A DNA stretch of 64,000 nucleotides from Patagioenas fasciata (lineage: Eukaryota; Chordata; Aves; Columbiformes; Columbidae): assembly GCF_037038585.1 (NCBI RefSeq), contig NC_092526.1:41303501-41367500 (forward strand), in the 5' to 3' direction. The position numbers and the translations under genes are program-made. Of this stretch, positions 26,721 to 37,761 are shown piece by piece. Numbering within the stretch: position 1 is the first letter of the stretch; each line of letters begins with the position of its first letter. The notes beneath the pieces are model-generated. The model saw only the letters and a program-made list of their open reading frames with translations, was not told where the DNA came from and searched no databases.

Positions 26721-27143
26721 TCTGGGAAACAGAGGGGTGCAGGTAGTGCCTGGTCTGTATCAGGGGAAGGACGTTTTGCTCCAGGCGCACCTGGCCCTCC
26801 ACCATGATTGCTGAGAAGTGTCCAGAATGCAAGTGGGATGATTCGGATTTCCCACACACCACACACACCTTGGCATAGAGCACCCCAAACTTGAGTTGAG
26901 GGCTCTGTCTCCTGGAATCAAATCAAAAAGATCTCAAAGTGCAGAAGGGATGTTGCTCTCATGTTTTCTGCTAGGGAGAGTGAAGGGGTAATCTTGTCTG
27001 TTTATGTAACTACATTGAGCCTCCCCATAGCAGATTTTGGCTCCTTCAACCACTCGGGAAAGAGAAGGGTGACGCAGCTGTTGCTGTGGCTTTGTAACTG
27101 AGTTGTGCCTTCCCAGAGTGAGTTACACCCCTTCATAATAAGA

Positions 27144-28090
27144 ATGACTGAAAAGGCTGATAATCAAGATTTTTTGTTAGTAAAAGATCAAGACTCGTTC
27201 TGCACACTTTTAGCAAAGTATGGGGCTCGACCCTCTGTAGCTGGAGAAGACTGGGCTCGTGATAACTGGGTTAATTTACAGAGTGTAGTCGACCAAGTGA
27301 TTTTTTTACAGACTAAGTCTAAGTTTAGATCAAATAAAAATAAAGCTGTAGCCTGTGCTGTCTTAGGAGCCAGCCTACTAGCAGCAATTGAAGATCGCCT
27401 CAGGCGACATAGTAATGAAAGCAAAATTTTAGAATCTCTTGAAAATCTAGTGCATGTTTTGCAAAAAGCTACGTTCAGTTTAGAACAACAACTAGAAAAT
27501 TGTTTACAGCAATTAGAAAAAGAGATGGAAGAAAACAGCTCATTAAAAGCTGCTCTCAAGGAATGTTTAAAAAACACAGAAGTGCTGAGGGAGTGGGAGC
27601 TGGAGAAGAAAAGTATCCGACAAATCAAACTAATGAAAAGGATACTGACTCTCACATTACAACTAAGCAAACACCTTACACTGCCACTGTGCTGGCCAAG
27701 CTAAAGAAAGAGTATGGTCGCCTCCCTAAAGAATCTGAAGTGGAGTGCGTGTGGCGCATATCCCTAAGTGGGGGAGAGTCCCTGGCAATCACTGGCACAC
27801 CTGATCAAATGCTAGAGAGTGTACACAAAGCAGCCCGCTTGCAAATAATACATGAAAGAAAATTGATTCCTGAATATGAATCCCCAATGATGCTGCCAGT
27901 GAAACTTAACATGATAACTCCCTTAATAAGGGGACTTCCAGAGTCTCTCCCAGAAACAGGGAAACTAGAACTTCCATTCCCTAGTAGTGAGAGGAGGAAT
28001 GGAGGATGGATTTATATTCGACAGCTCACACACAGAAAAGAGGGAGATTTATTGATCACAGCTATAGTGAGTTCAAAGCATGCTCGTGTA
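27144..28090 (+). pseudogene. Retroviral gag remnant (ERV-C)
   Basis: The first frame runs from the ATG at 27144 to a stop at 27704: an N-terminal domain (DSFCTLLAKYG) and a long coiled-coil (SLEQQLENCLQQLEKEMEE). A +1 shift near 27.62 kb is needed to reach the downstream frame (TTKQTPYTA, GTPDQMLESV, PLIRGLPESL). No Cys-His knuckle is visible. The N-terminal half is nearly identical in protein to the minus-strand copy at 13.1 kb. Confidence 0.75.
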
Positions 28091-28380
28091 ACCTTTTTAA
28101 TCGATACCGGTGCACAGATTTCTGCCCTGAGTGAAGAAGATGCTAAAAGGTTTGGGGTTTCTCCCTTGAGGGGATGTTTTTGTGTACTCAGTGCCTTAGA
28201 GTTAACAGAAGTTATGCAAAAATTACTTCAAATTGCACCATACAGCCAAGTTATGAATGCCAAACAATACTCCCTTCCCCTGCGTGCCAAGGGAGGTATC
28301 AAACCAGTTATACAAGAAATACGAGAACAAAGAGTGGTAATAGATGCCCATTCTCTCTTTAGCTCCCAGTGTCTTGGGAG
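28060..28380 (+). pseudogene. Protease and RT-start remnant (ERV-C)
   Basis: The frame continuing from gag holds FLIDTGAQISALS (about 28098-28136), the intact aspartic-protease triad. The RT lead-in (GGIKPVIQEIREQ, ending SLFSS near 28362) follows, after which the RT fingers, palm and YxDD box are missing; compare 10.45-11.2 kb, where they survive. The protease core may be intact, but nothing downstream could make an enzyme. Confidence 0.75.
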
Positions 28381-28689
28381 AAAGGTGTGTTTGTCGTTAG
28401 CCTGGCTCTGGTAGACACAGAGAAGATTGCAGGACAGCAACTGATTGTATTAAGAGGCCCATTTGAAGTCATAAAAACAGTCACTTCTGTGACCCCTCCT
28501 TCTGATGGGGTGGCCCAAAAGGCCTCAGTATGGAAGTGGTATGCTCAGATTGAACACTATTGTAGCGTTTTCTCAGTATCTGAAGGAGCTTTAAAAAATC
28601 TAGCTATACAAGAAATCAAGAGCTTAAACGATGATCAAGATAAACCTGCCTCAGTAACCCAAGTTGCACCTCCCTTTTCTCATGATCAG

Positions 28690-29340
28690 TGAGTTAGTGC
28701 TTGGTTTACTGGCACTTCTGCTAAAAGAGAAGGAAAGGTGTGGAAATACAGGGCAGCAGCACTCCATACCTCTTCCAATGAACAGATTATAACAGAGGGA
28801 GAGGGCAGTGCACAAGTAGGTGAATTAATCACAGTATGGAGTGTTTTCCAACACGAAGCACAAACTGCTTCTCCTGTCCACATTTATACTGACTCTTAGG
28901 CTGTGTTTAAGGGCTGTATCAAGTGTCTTCCTTTCTGGGAACAGAACAGATGGGAAGTTAATAGGATTCCAGTGTGGCAAAAGGAAAAATGGCAAGAAAC
29001 CTTAAGTATTGCTGGAAAGGGAAATTTTGCTGTGGGCTGGGTGGCTTCTCATCAGGTAGATGGGGGATCCCCAGGAGAATGGAATAACGGAGCTGATGAA
29101 TTAGCAAGACTGGCCCCTGTACAAAAGGACCAAATTTCGGCAGAATGGGAACGCTCGTTAGTATGGTTACATGTGAAACGCAAGCACACCGGAGCTAAAA
29201 ACCTGTATGGTAAAGCTCTGGCCCGAGGCTGGCCCGTCACCAGAAAAATGTGTAAAACCTGCATCTCGACCTGCGAACAATGTCGGAGACAGCTAGAAAG
29301 GCCCTTTAGAAGACAACCCTCCGCATTTGAGGGAGAGTGA
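28690..29340 (+). pseudogene. RNase H and integrase N-terminal remnant (ERV-C)
   Basis: RNase H: WFTGTSA, where the first catalytic Asp position appears changed, then the Glu in AQVGELITVW and the Asp in HIYTDS, followed by an in-frame TAG. Next comes GWVASHQVD and the integrase zinc-binding domain with the HHCC pattern (HVKRKH ... CKTCISTC ... about 29160-29280). It ends at a TGA (29338-29340) just before the core domain. Confidence 0.82.
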
Positions 29341-29930
29341 AGGTTAGTGGGATGCCTGGCAAGTGGATGATGTTGGTCCCTTTAAGCAATCAGGAGGCAA
29401 GCATTTCATACTGGTGAGAGTGGAAATAACATCAGGATCAGTCCAAGCTGAAGCTTTTGGCAAAGCTACAGGTGAAAACACTGTGAAACCATTGCGAGAA
29501 TGGCTTGGAACTTTTCCAAAGCCACAAGAAATGCAGTCTGACAATGGTTCCCATTTCACTGCCAAAGTTGTACAAGATTGAGCACAAAATGAAGGGATTA
29601 AATAGATTTTTCACACCCCATTTTACCCACAAGGTAATGGAATTGTAGAAAGAACAAACGGCCTCTTGAAACGGCTTTTGAAACCTCATGAGAGTAATTG
29701 GGATACTTGTCTGTGGCAAGCTGTCACAGGTGTAAGTGACAGATGGGGTGTAAATGGATGCCCCAAAATCACCACTTTCTGCCCAAACGCCCCTTCCTTG
29801 ATTCCCTTTCTAAAGGGACCAAATGATTCCAAGGATCCAGCCCATTACCCAGGGCAGCCAGTCCTGGCGGAACTCCCCACTGTGGGAAGTGTACCACTGA
29901 TATTGAAAACCCCTTCAAATGCAAATTCAT
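29341..29930 (+). pseudogene. Integrase catalytic core remnant (ERV-C)
   Basis: Core domain with the first Asp in WQVDDVGPF, the second in MQSDNGSHF (about 29530-29560) and the Glu in GNGIVERTNG (about 29636-29665): the D,D,E triad is present. The frame is broken by TGA at 29579-29581 and a TAG shortly after. The right-arm copy shows several base differences here (GSHS for GSHF). Confidence 0.85.
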
Positions 29931-30117
29931 AGGTAGCTTCCAATGCCCTGGGCAAGGAACATCAGATAAATATCCATTGGATAATTCCATCTTTTTAATT
30001 ATTTTTGCCTCAAAGAGGCGAGCCCTGTTTGCTTTCCTTTTTGCAGGGGAACTCTGAGGGACACAGAGAATAACACGAATAATCCAATAATCGAATCTGA
30101 AAGCCTAGTTTGTCAAG

Positions 30118-30200
30118 ATGACCAAAAGTATAATTGGGTTACTAATACTTTTCTGCATCCTCTCACCTACTCATAACCAAAAATATGCTAAATGGCCTTG
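30118..30200 (+). pseudogene. env 5' piece (ERV-C), cut by ERV-A
   Basis: The ATG at 30118 is followed by a hydrophobic run (GLLILFCIL) that looks like a signal peptide. The frame stops where ERV-A inserted after GCCTTG (30195-30200). It resumes at 36961 after the duplicated GCCTTG. Confidence 0.75.
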
Positions 30201-30336
30201 TGTGGAGGGGTTTCTGTGAGATGGAGATTTGTTATTGAACTAGCCAGGCCCAAAGGAATTTCAAGGCCAACTCAGAAAGCTGAAAACAGGACCTGCCGTG
30301 GGAAAGAAGCAGTTCTACAATAACAACGCCTCAACA
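30201..30336 (+). repeat. ERV-A truncated LTR (first 136 bp)
   Basis: Begins TGTGGAGGGGTTTCTG like the other two LTRs but jumps at ctcaacat into the env tail (taggtcattaggtcatgg). The remaining about 210 bp of this LTR and the whole interior up to the env tail are missing. Confidence 0.9.
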
Positions 30337-30650
30337 TTAGGTCATTAGGTCATGGTTGTGAAGAATTTGAGAGAATGTGTTGTAATAAGTTGTCTGATCA
30401 TTCTGAATCTATTCATAGTACTTTAGACAAACTAAACCAGCATGTTAATAAGATTTCATAGTAGAATTGGGGTTTGACAAATGATTTAAAAGCTTGGGAA
30501 TAGGTGGGTAGTTGTTTGATCTTATGTAAGGCTTAACTGTATTATATGTAACCGTAATTATTGTTGTTAATCATGTTGCAGTGTATTTCAAAGATGATTC
30601 AGTGTGCTGTCAATAGGGCCTGGCTGGTTCAAGAACAATAACGGGGGAAT
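30337..30650 (+). pseudogene. ERV-A env tail, first copy
   Basis: Duplicate of 36294-36608. It starts with the Cys-x6-Cys-Cys motif of a transmembrane-subunit ectodomain (CEEFERMCC) and runs to a TAG, then decayed membrane-anchor sequence and a polypurine tract-like acgggggaat before the LTR. Confidence 0.8.
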
Positions 30651-30996
30651 TGTGGAGGGGTTTCTGTTAGATGGAGATTTGTTATTGAACTAGCCAGGCC
30701 CAAAGGAATTTCAAGGCCAACTCAGAAAGCTGCAAACAGGACCTGCCGTGGGAAAGAAGCAGTTCTACAATAACAACGCCTCAACATGATGTAAATCAAC
30801 GGACCTATCAGCAGTGAGCCTTCAGCGCGTGGACAACTCGTGAACACAGATGATATTCAATTAGTGAATGCATGCTTGGAGCGTGGACACGTGATCAGAG
30901 AATAGCTGCATATATAAGGAGGCTTGTTTCTGTAATAAACGGCTCTAGCGTGATTCACATTGAATCAGAGTGCAGGGTCCTTTATTCGCTCCAACA
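30651..30996 (+). repeat. ERV-A 5' LTR
   Basis: A 346-bp LTR from TGTGGAGGGG to CTCCAACA. It contains a tatataagg TATA-like box near 30910 and an aataaa at about 30933. It is followed by two bases (AA) and the primer site. Confidence 0.93.
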
Positions 30997-30998
30997 AA

Positions 30999-31016
30999 TG
31001 GTGACCCTGACGTGAT
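30999..31016 (+). promoter_or_regulatory. Primer-binding site, tRNA-Trp type
   Basis: TGGTGACCCTGACGTGAT differs at one position from the 18-nt tRNA-Trp site used by avian leukosis/sarcoma viruses. The mirror in the right arm is 61611-61628. Confidence 0.88.
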
Positions 31017-31237
31017 ACTCTGAATGGCGCTTCACTGCGATCGGGGAAAAGCCTGGAGTGGCTCAGCTGGAGGCGGATCAGCTGGACTGAGAACCAGGCA
31101 GAGGCATACAGACATTCCACAGACAAATTTGTCGAAGAAATCACCGGAAAAGGTGAGCGACTGGGGCAGGAGGAGGGAAGAGTGAAGCTCCTCCTGATAT
31201 CCTCTCTGTGAGAGGACTTAAATATTAAGAAAGTAAC

Positions 31238-32173
31238 ATATGTAGACTGTTAGTTTGGTGTAGAACTAATGGCTACCCGGGAGAAACTGAGAAGGCTTTT
31301 AAACTTGAACTTTGGGATGATACAGGGCAGAAATTATGGGATAAGGTCAGCAATGGAGATAAAGCTAAATCATTAGTAACTACATGGAAGCTTACAATTT
31401 CCACCTTAAAAGATCTTACGGCTGAACAGTCTGCTGCTGTTGGAATTTTTGTAGCATTGCAGCCTGATAAGAAACCTGAAAGTCACTGTGAAGTTACCTG
31501 GTTCGTGTCTTTGATACCCTCCCTATTCCATCTCCTGCTGTGCCTTCGGCACCCCCAATAGTTCAGCAGTCCGGAGCGGGGGGAGGAAAAATGTTGAGTG
31601 AGTGGCCTCCTACACTATTACCCAACCCTGATGAGAACAGCAAGTCCAAAGGATTGGAATCAGACAACTTGCCCAAAGAACCTGTGAAAGCTGAGAATGC
31701 TAAAGTCATAAACAAGTGTACTATCAGTCCTTTTACCAATTTGTATCTGTCTTTAACATCTTTTAACCCTCCAGCTTCCACGAGAGAGCAGAAGGAGTTG
31801 CCAAATAAGAACTGGACAAAAGAACTGTGTGAAAGATTAGATCAGCTATTAGCGAGTGAATCCAGCAGTCGGCAATGCAGTCATGCTGATCGTGATGGGA
31901 AAGGGGTGCACCTCGGGACTCAGGTTATACGAATAATTATGATGCTAGAAAGTATTGCTGAGAATGTGCACTGTTCCGAATCCCCCTGTTACTAATGATT
32001 CTCCAGCACCGTTCGAGTCTGCGTTATCTGATGACTTGGATGAGGGTTTGCAGCATTTTTTTGAAAAGGAGTATGTGGACATGTTGCCTCGAGATCAGAT
32101 AAAAACCATGAAAGACTCAAGCAAAATTGGACCTATGCAATGTAACAGCTATAGATCATTTAGGACAGAATGA
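31238..32173 (+). pseudogene. ERV-A gag remnants
   Basis: An open stretch without a start codon (about 31238-31550; YPGETEKAFKLELWDD...) looks like a retroviral matrix domain. It is followed by a 151-codon frame (31540-31995) rich in Pro, Ser, Lys and Glu, and a short continuation (31955-32173). Assigned by position just after the PBS; no zinc knuckle seen. Confidence 0.55.
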
Positions 32174-32239
32174 TGGGGATTCGTTGAAAGCGATGGGTAT
32201 CCATCAGCTCTTGGAAGAGACACTAACTGACACATCACA

Positions 32240-35200
32240 ATTACAGGCGTGATTAGTTTCTGAAATCCTGAGGCAGTCAACAGACCTTGCATATCAAGCT
32301 ATGATAAAGGTGCCTGAAACCAACAAAGCAGCCAAATTATCAATCAGGGTCTCAATGAGAATTACATGCAGGTTGAAAACTTAGAAGGTAATAAAGCACT
32401 GGTGTTGAAATTAGCAGTAGAGAATTCTAATGTTTGCTATCAACATGTTATTTGCGAGTTTTACAGTACATATTATGCGCTCCTGTGTATTGCCTCTCTG
32501 AAAATCAAGCAGCTTGTCAGGAATGTAAGTTAATTGTTTTACTAGTTGTTTTTAAGTGCGCCATAAAATCTTCTCCCCATTTTTCCCACTTGCGCTGCAA
32601 CGAGCCCTGTGCTTCTCCCCCTCCCTCCCTCTTCTCAAGGTTTTTACTTACGAGATGGGGTCAGAATTGACTGTTTTCAGCCATGTTCCTAAGAAATTGG
32701 TATTGGGAGGTGTTCTAGAACATAGGAAAGCACTTGGAAATAGCAGGAAATATGATCTTGTTAAATATTGAAATTTGTGTTGGCTGCTGTATAAGTTAAA
32801 TGATTGGGAAAAGTGTCCAGAGAATAGAATCTTGAAATATAACACCTTGTTGCAATTAATGTTGTTTTTAAGGTGAGACGAGTAGGACAAAATAAATCCC
32901 TACAAGAGATCATTAAATCATTTCAGACAGTTTTACAGGCAGAACGGTTTGAATTTCAACAAGCTGAGAGAGAGTTAACTGATAACATACGGGTCAGAGT
33001 AAACTTGCTGAAGTCTGCAAGATGCTTTCCTCATTAACCTGGTTTCTTTGTGGGTATCTAAGTATGTTGCAGTTTTGGCAAGTCTTTGTTATATGGTACG
33101 GTAAGTTCACAGACTGTTAAATCATGAGAATCCATTGACTCAAAATGTGCGTTTTGTGATAATACAGAGCACCATGAGTAATTTAGTTCTTTACTGCATG
33201 AATGTGATGGTAAAATTTTTGTGTGTAGTAGCTGTTATTTTTCTTTCTAGCATGCTAGCTTTATTCTGGTATCCAGACTTGCGCAACTCTGTGATAGGCT
33301 GTGTCTCATCTCGGTGTACTAGCTTTGGCTCTTTCGTATGCACACCATGTAAAGAATCCTGTTCTGGGGTAACACCAGATGAGACACTAGTAACAGCCTT
33401 GCCCAGTCCAGCTTGCAGTGGCAGGGGGGTGGGTGCCGATTGTGCTCCAGCCGCACTGACCTGTTTTGTCAGGGAGACCCAGCGGTACCTCTGCCTGGCT
33501 GAGCAGTAGGAGGTTGAAAGGTGCAATGCAAAAATTGAGAGATTGTCTTAGTGTAACTGTGATCCATCTGCATATTTGAACTTGATGTTTGGTTTTCATA
33601 TCTAAGCTCAGTATTTTAATTTGCATATTTATATTTGGTACCAAAATACTTTTGTTTGGGGAGATAATTACAAAATGGGAACCGGTTCCACTGCTAAAAT
33701 ACCACCTCACTCCCCCTTAGGATGCATCCTTACACATTAGAGTAATTGCTTATATTGTTATCTAATAATTCTGAGATGAGAAAATAACTGAAGTTCTCTG
33801 ATTCGCATTGAATTTATGTGTTTGTTGGAGGTATGGGAACTAAATGCTATGATAGATGTGAATTTGGAAGAGGTTGTATTTAGAAGTTGCTAGAATATGA
33901 ACTGATTTGGATTTAGGAAAATGGAATAATGGATTGATGTTTAATATGCTGGTTTTTGACATCTGTAAATTGCAAAAAGTAAATGGAGCTAAGGAATGTA
34001 ACTATTGCTGAGCTACTTGGAAATGCATATGAACTGTATTATGGTTGGAATGAAATGGGAAAACAAAAAAGCAAAATATCCCAGGCCTGTGTTTGAACAT
34101 AAATTTCAGGCCTGTGTCAAGTTTCAAGATAAACTCAGCTCATTGTAAATGAGGAGTCTGCCAGAGCCTCCTACTTCGTACCAGCAATTACGCCACCTGC
34201 ATGGCCTTGGCTATATCTGAACTGTAGCAAGAAGGAAACAAAACAAAACAAACCAAACAAAACAAAATAAAACAAAAAAACAGAAAACAAAAACACAACC
34301 TGGCTGCCTGCTTTTAAAGTGGTTAAAGGGGGGTTTTCTCTCCCCCCCCACTGCAGTGATGTTGTAATAATGAATGGAGCAGTCTGAGGGTGAAGTTTAA
34401 AGGCATCCCTAGCAGATCTGTAGTTCTAATGAAACTGGGAAATTAAACAAAAAATAATTAATAGACTTATTCTGTGGTAACTAGTTGTAAAAGACTTCTT
34501 AGTAAATTCACCATGATAGTTTTGAGATCGTGGCAAATAAAGAAAGAAAGACCGTTTCCTTGAGACCAATGGAATGCCAAACTTGGAACAAAGTTTTACC
34601 ATATGAATTCTTGTATTTGTCAGAAAGCCCTATACCTCTCTTGGATCAAGATTTGTTAAGTAAATTTTAAGCTCTAATAACATTTTCTGAGAACTCTGTT
34701 TAGCTGCATGTCCTACAAGAAGCTGCTTGGATGGTGCAGATCTGCTTGCTTCAAGCGAGAAATCTCCAAGGAAATTTCGAATGCTGTATTTCCACTAATA
34801 TTAAAAGCCAATGTTTCAATAAAGCAAATACCACACTGATAGAATTGAAACAGGACTTCAATCCGGTAAGGGAAAACAGTATCCAATAAATATGAGAGCT
34901 GAAATGGAGTTGGAAACTTTGAGGAATAAATTTATGACAACCTTACAGGCTGACTGCATTCAGTTGGACTTGCAGATTTGTCTATTTATAGCTACAACAT
35001 AGAAAGAACATGTGGCTATTGTGGGACAGTATGATGAGATTGCTAACAGACTGATACACCAATTGTTATTCTGATCAAGAAATGCAGGGAATGAATTTAA
35101 GTCTTAATAGGCCATGATCCTTTTGTCATATATGTACTGTTTGTGAAATTTAGTTTTGATTTTTTGTTTGTAATCTATGTCCTTGTAAATTGCACTAAGC

Positions 35201-35290
35201 TGGTTTTCTTAACAGCACAGCTTTTGGCATGCCTAAATGTAAATTGCTGCAGAACCTGCAAGTCTTTAACATCAGGTCACAGACCATATT
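32240..35290 (+). other. Decayed ERV-A interior, no gene readable
   Basis: AT-rich sequence between gag and pol remnants. It has only short frames (for example 33135-33509, which has a hydrophobic segment but no known domain), an (AAAAC)n tract near 34245-34300 and scattered stops. Protease and reverse transcriptase are not recognisable. Confidence 0.5.
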
Positions 35291-35299
35291 TGTATTTGG

Positions 35300-35545
35300 T
35301 CTGATCCTACATACTTGCACAGTTTTTGTTGATGGTTCTGGGAAGTCTCATAAAGCTGTAGTGGTCTGGCGTGAAGATAACAATTGACATCATTCTGTAA
35401 AAATTATTGAAGGTTCAACCCAATTAGCAGAACTTGGCGCAGCTTCACACTACTTCGAGCTTTTTAAGGAGGAACCTCTAAATTTGATTTGTGATTCTGA
35501 GTACATAGTCAAGATCCAACACACGTATCTGATTCCAAACTGTCT
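35300..35545 (+). pseudogene. RNase H remnant (ERV-A)
   Basis: The RNase H fold motifs appear in order: FVDGSG (first Asp), QLAELGAA (Glu) and LICDSEYIV (Asp). An in-frame TGA lies between the first two. A (CA)n then A13 tract follows at about 35572-35603. Confidence 0.75.
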
Positions 35546-35695
35546 TTGTCTGTTTGTTTAAAACCCCCCACCCACACACACACACACACAAAAAAAAAAA
35601 AAAGAAAAATAAAAGAGAAGTAGAGGAAACACCACAAAACCAATTATCAAAAGCACTCTATGCGATGAAACACTTTGCAAGTATGACCCAAAACC

Positions 35696-35878
35696 ATGCT
35701 AAATCAGAAAGAACCTACATTAGTTATGGTCAAATCACTAGTTAATGGTCAATGGAAAAGGCCACATCAACTGATAACCTGGGGAAAAGGTTCTGTTTGT
35801 GTCATTACAGACCAAGGATCAAAGTGGATTCCTGTGAAATGGGTCAAGCCATGGTTGAATAAACACAATAAAGATTGA
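35696..35878 (+). pseudogene. Integrase C-terminal domain remnant (ERV-A)
   Basis: A 60-codon frame with the DNA-binding SH3-like signature (WKRPHQLITWGKGSVCV, then WIPVKWVKPW). The zinc and core domains are missing, so pol is internally deleted between RNase H and here. Confidence 0.75.
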
Positions 35879-36293
35879 ATGGATGCAGATGGACAGGAGG
35901 GAGATAAGTTGTGAGGACCGTTTCCTATGTAAACCGTGGATCCTAATTCAGTGTTATAGATGCTCACAGACCTGGTTGTCTAGAAGCCTGTTAGCAAGCA
36001 GGTGATGTACCTTCTGTGGAGAATGGCAATTTGAACACACAGCAGGAGAGCTAAAAGGGCGATATTACACTTAGATAGAACTGAGGTAAAATTATGGGAC
36101 ATTCTTCCCATAATACTGCACTCTTTCTCTCTAGTCTAGCAGCTAGTAAAAGCTTTAGGAGACATATCAAAGTTAAGATATTGGTTTTTAAATAGGTTAA
36201 TCTAACTTCTGAAATACTAACTCAATTAATAGCAGATGTTGATGATATTAGGCATGCTACTCTACAAAATCGCACAGTTATAGATCTTTTAAC

Positions 36294-36608
36294 ACTAGGT
36301 CATTAGGTCATGGTTGTGAAGAATTTGAGAGAATGTGTTGTAATAAGTTGTCTGATCATTCTGAATCTATTCATAGTACTTTAGACAAACTAAACCAGCA
36401 TGTTAATAAGATTTCATAGTAGAATTGGGGTTTGACAAATGATTTAAAAGCTTGGGAATAGGTGGGTAGTTGTTTGATCTTATGTAAGGCTTAACTGTAT
36501 TATATGTAACCGTAATTATTGTTGTTAATCATGTTGCAGTGTATTTCAAAGATGATTCAGTGCGCGGTCAATAGGGCCTGGCTGGTTCAAGAACAATAAC
36601 GGGGGAAT
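36294..36608 (+). pseudogene. ERV-A env tail, second copy
   Basis: The transmembrane-subunit ectodomain end with Cys-x6-Cys-Cys (about 36315-36341) stops at TAG 36417-36419. The anchor region beyond carries several stops. Identical in layout to 30337-30650. Confidence 0.8.
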
Positions 36609-36954
36609 TGTGGAGGGGTTTCTGTTAGATGGAGATTTGTTATTGAACTAGCCAGGCCCAAAGGAATTTCAAGGCCAACTCAGAAAGCTGCAAACAGGAC
36701 CTGCCGTGGGAGAGAAGCAGTTCTACAATAACAACGCCTCAACATGATGTAAATCAACGGACCTATCAGCAGTGAGCCTTCAGCGCACGGACAACTCGTG
36801 AACACAGATGATATTCAATTAGTGAATGCATGCTTGGAGCGTGGACACGTGATCAGAGAATAGTTGCATATATAAGGAGGCTTGTTTCTGTAATAAATGG
36901 CTCTAGCGTGATTCACATTGAATCAGATTGCAGGGTCCTTTTATCACTCTAACA
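36609..36954 (+). repeat. ERV-A 3' LTR
   Basis: A 346-bp LTR, same length as the 5' LTR, ending CTCTAACA. It differs from 30651-30996 at about ten positions, four of them in the last 12 bases. Confidence 0.93.
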
Positions 36955-36960
36955 GCCTTG

Positions 36961-37721
36961 GTCTGAAGCCACTGTCAGATACACTATTTCTCTAGGACCA
37001 TATCCCAAAGACTGCTTTCCAATTTTAGCTACTGTAGTAAGTGCATCACCCAAATGAATGGAAATGGGATAGGAAGGATTGGGTTAGAGTCCTGAATGGT
37101 ACAATTGGAGAAAAAATTAAAGTTGGATGTAGAAAGGTAGAAGGATCTAACCATGAAAAAGTCTCTTCAATTACAGTTAATGGAAACCTTTTAGATCTAA
37201 ATTCGAAAACTCAAATTCACCCTGACATCTCAGTGAAACTCTGTCCCACTGCAGAGTGGAAATGTAACAAACAAAATCCTCTCATTTTGTGTTGTCGCCA
37301 AAAGAATCTTGGCAATTACAACAATACCACCTTGGACCCAATTACCTGCAATGGGGAGATTACTAAATCCTGCAAAGATGAAGAAACTCATTGTTGACAC
37401 AACTTCACTTTAACAAGGACCATCCAGGTGGTGTGTAATTGGTCAAACAATCATGCAAACCAGTTGGAACTACTAGGCCTGAACTACAAATTTAAAATAA
37501 ATGCTCTCCTCGAACCCCTAGTGACACTTGTAGCAATAGTAACCTATCACAACAAAGACAGCATTTTCACGCCAGATGTCAAAAATAAAACTAAAACTTC
37601 ACCCTCTTTTATGGTGGTCCAGAGTGACGGTCTCCTTGTGCAATGCAGACTGATTACTGAGTCCCTCACTGAACCTGTAAACAGCTGTGGAATTGGACTA
37701 CACGGCTCTACTAGATCACGC

Positions 37722-37761
<40 letters not shown>

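Larger units (their letters stand above)
30201..36954 (+). mobile_element. ERV-A provirus nested in ERV-C env, GCCTTG target duplication
   Basis: Flanked by GCCTTG at 30195-30200 and 36955-36960, with TG...CA ends: a 6-bp duplication that defines one integration. Inside, left to right: a truncated LTR (30201-30336), an env tail (30337-30650), a full LTR (30651-30996), the PBS, gag remnants, about 3 kb of decayed sequence, RNase H and integrase C-terminus remnants, an env tail and a full LTR (36609-36954). The PBS and duplication size point to an alpharetrovirus-like element. The two full LTRs differ at about ten positions, so the insertion is not recent. Confidence 0.9.

Noticed and set aside
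37723-37758. Poly(A) as the tail of a retrocopy insertion
   Set aside because: Env sequence appears to continue on both sides and I see no target duplication or inserted body; slippage of a short A run is simpler.
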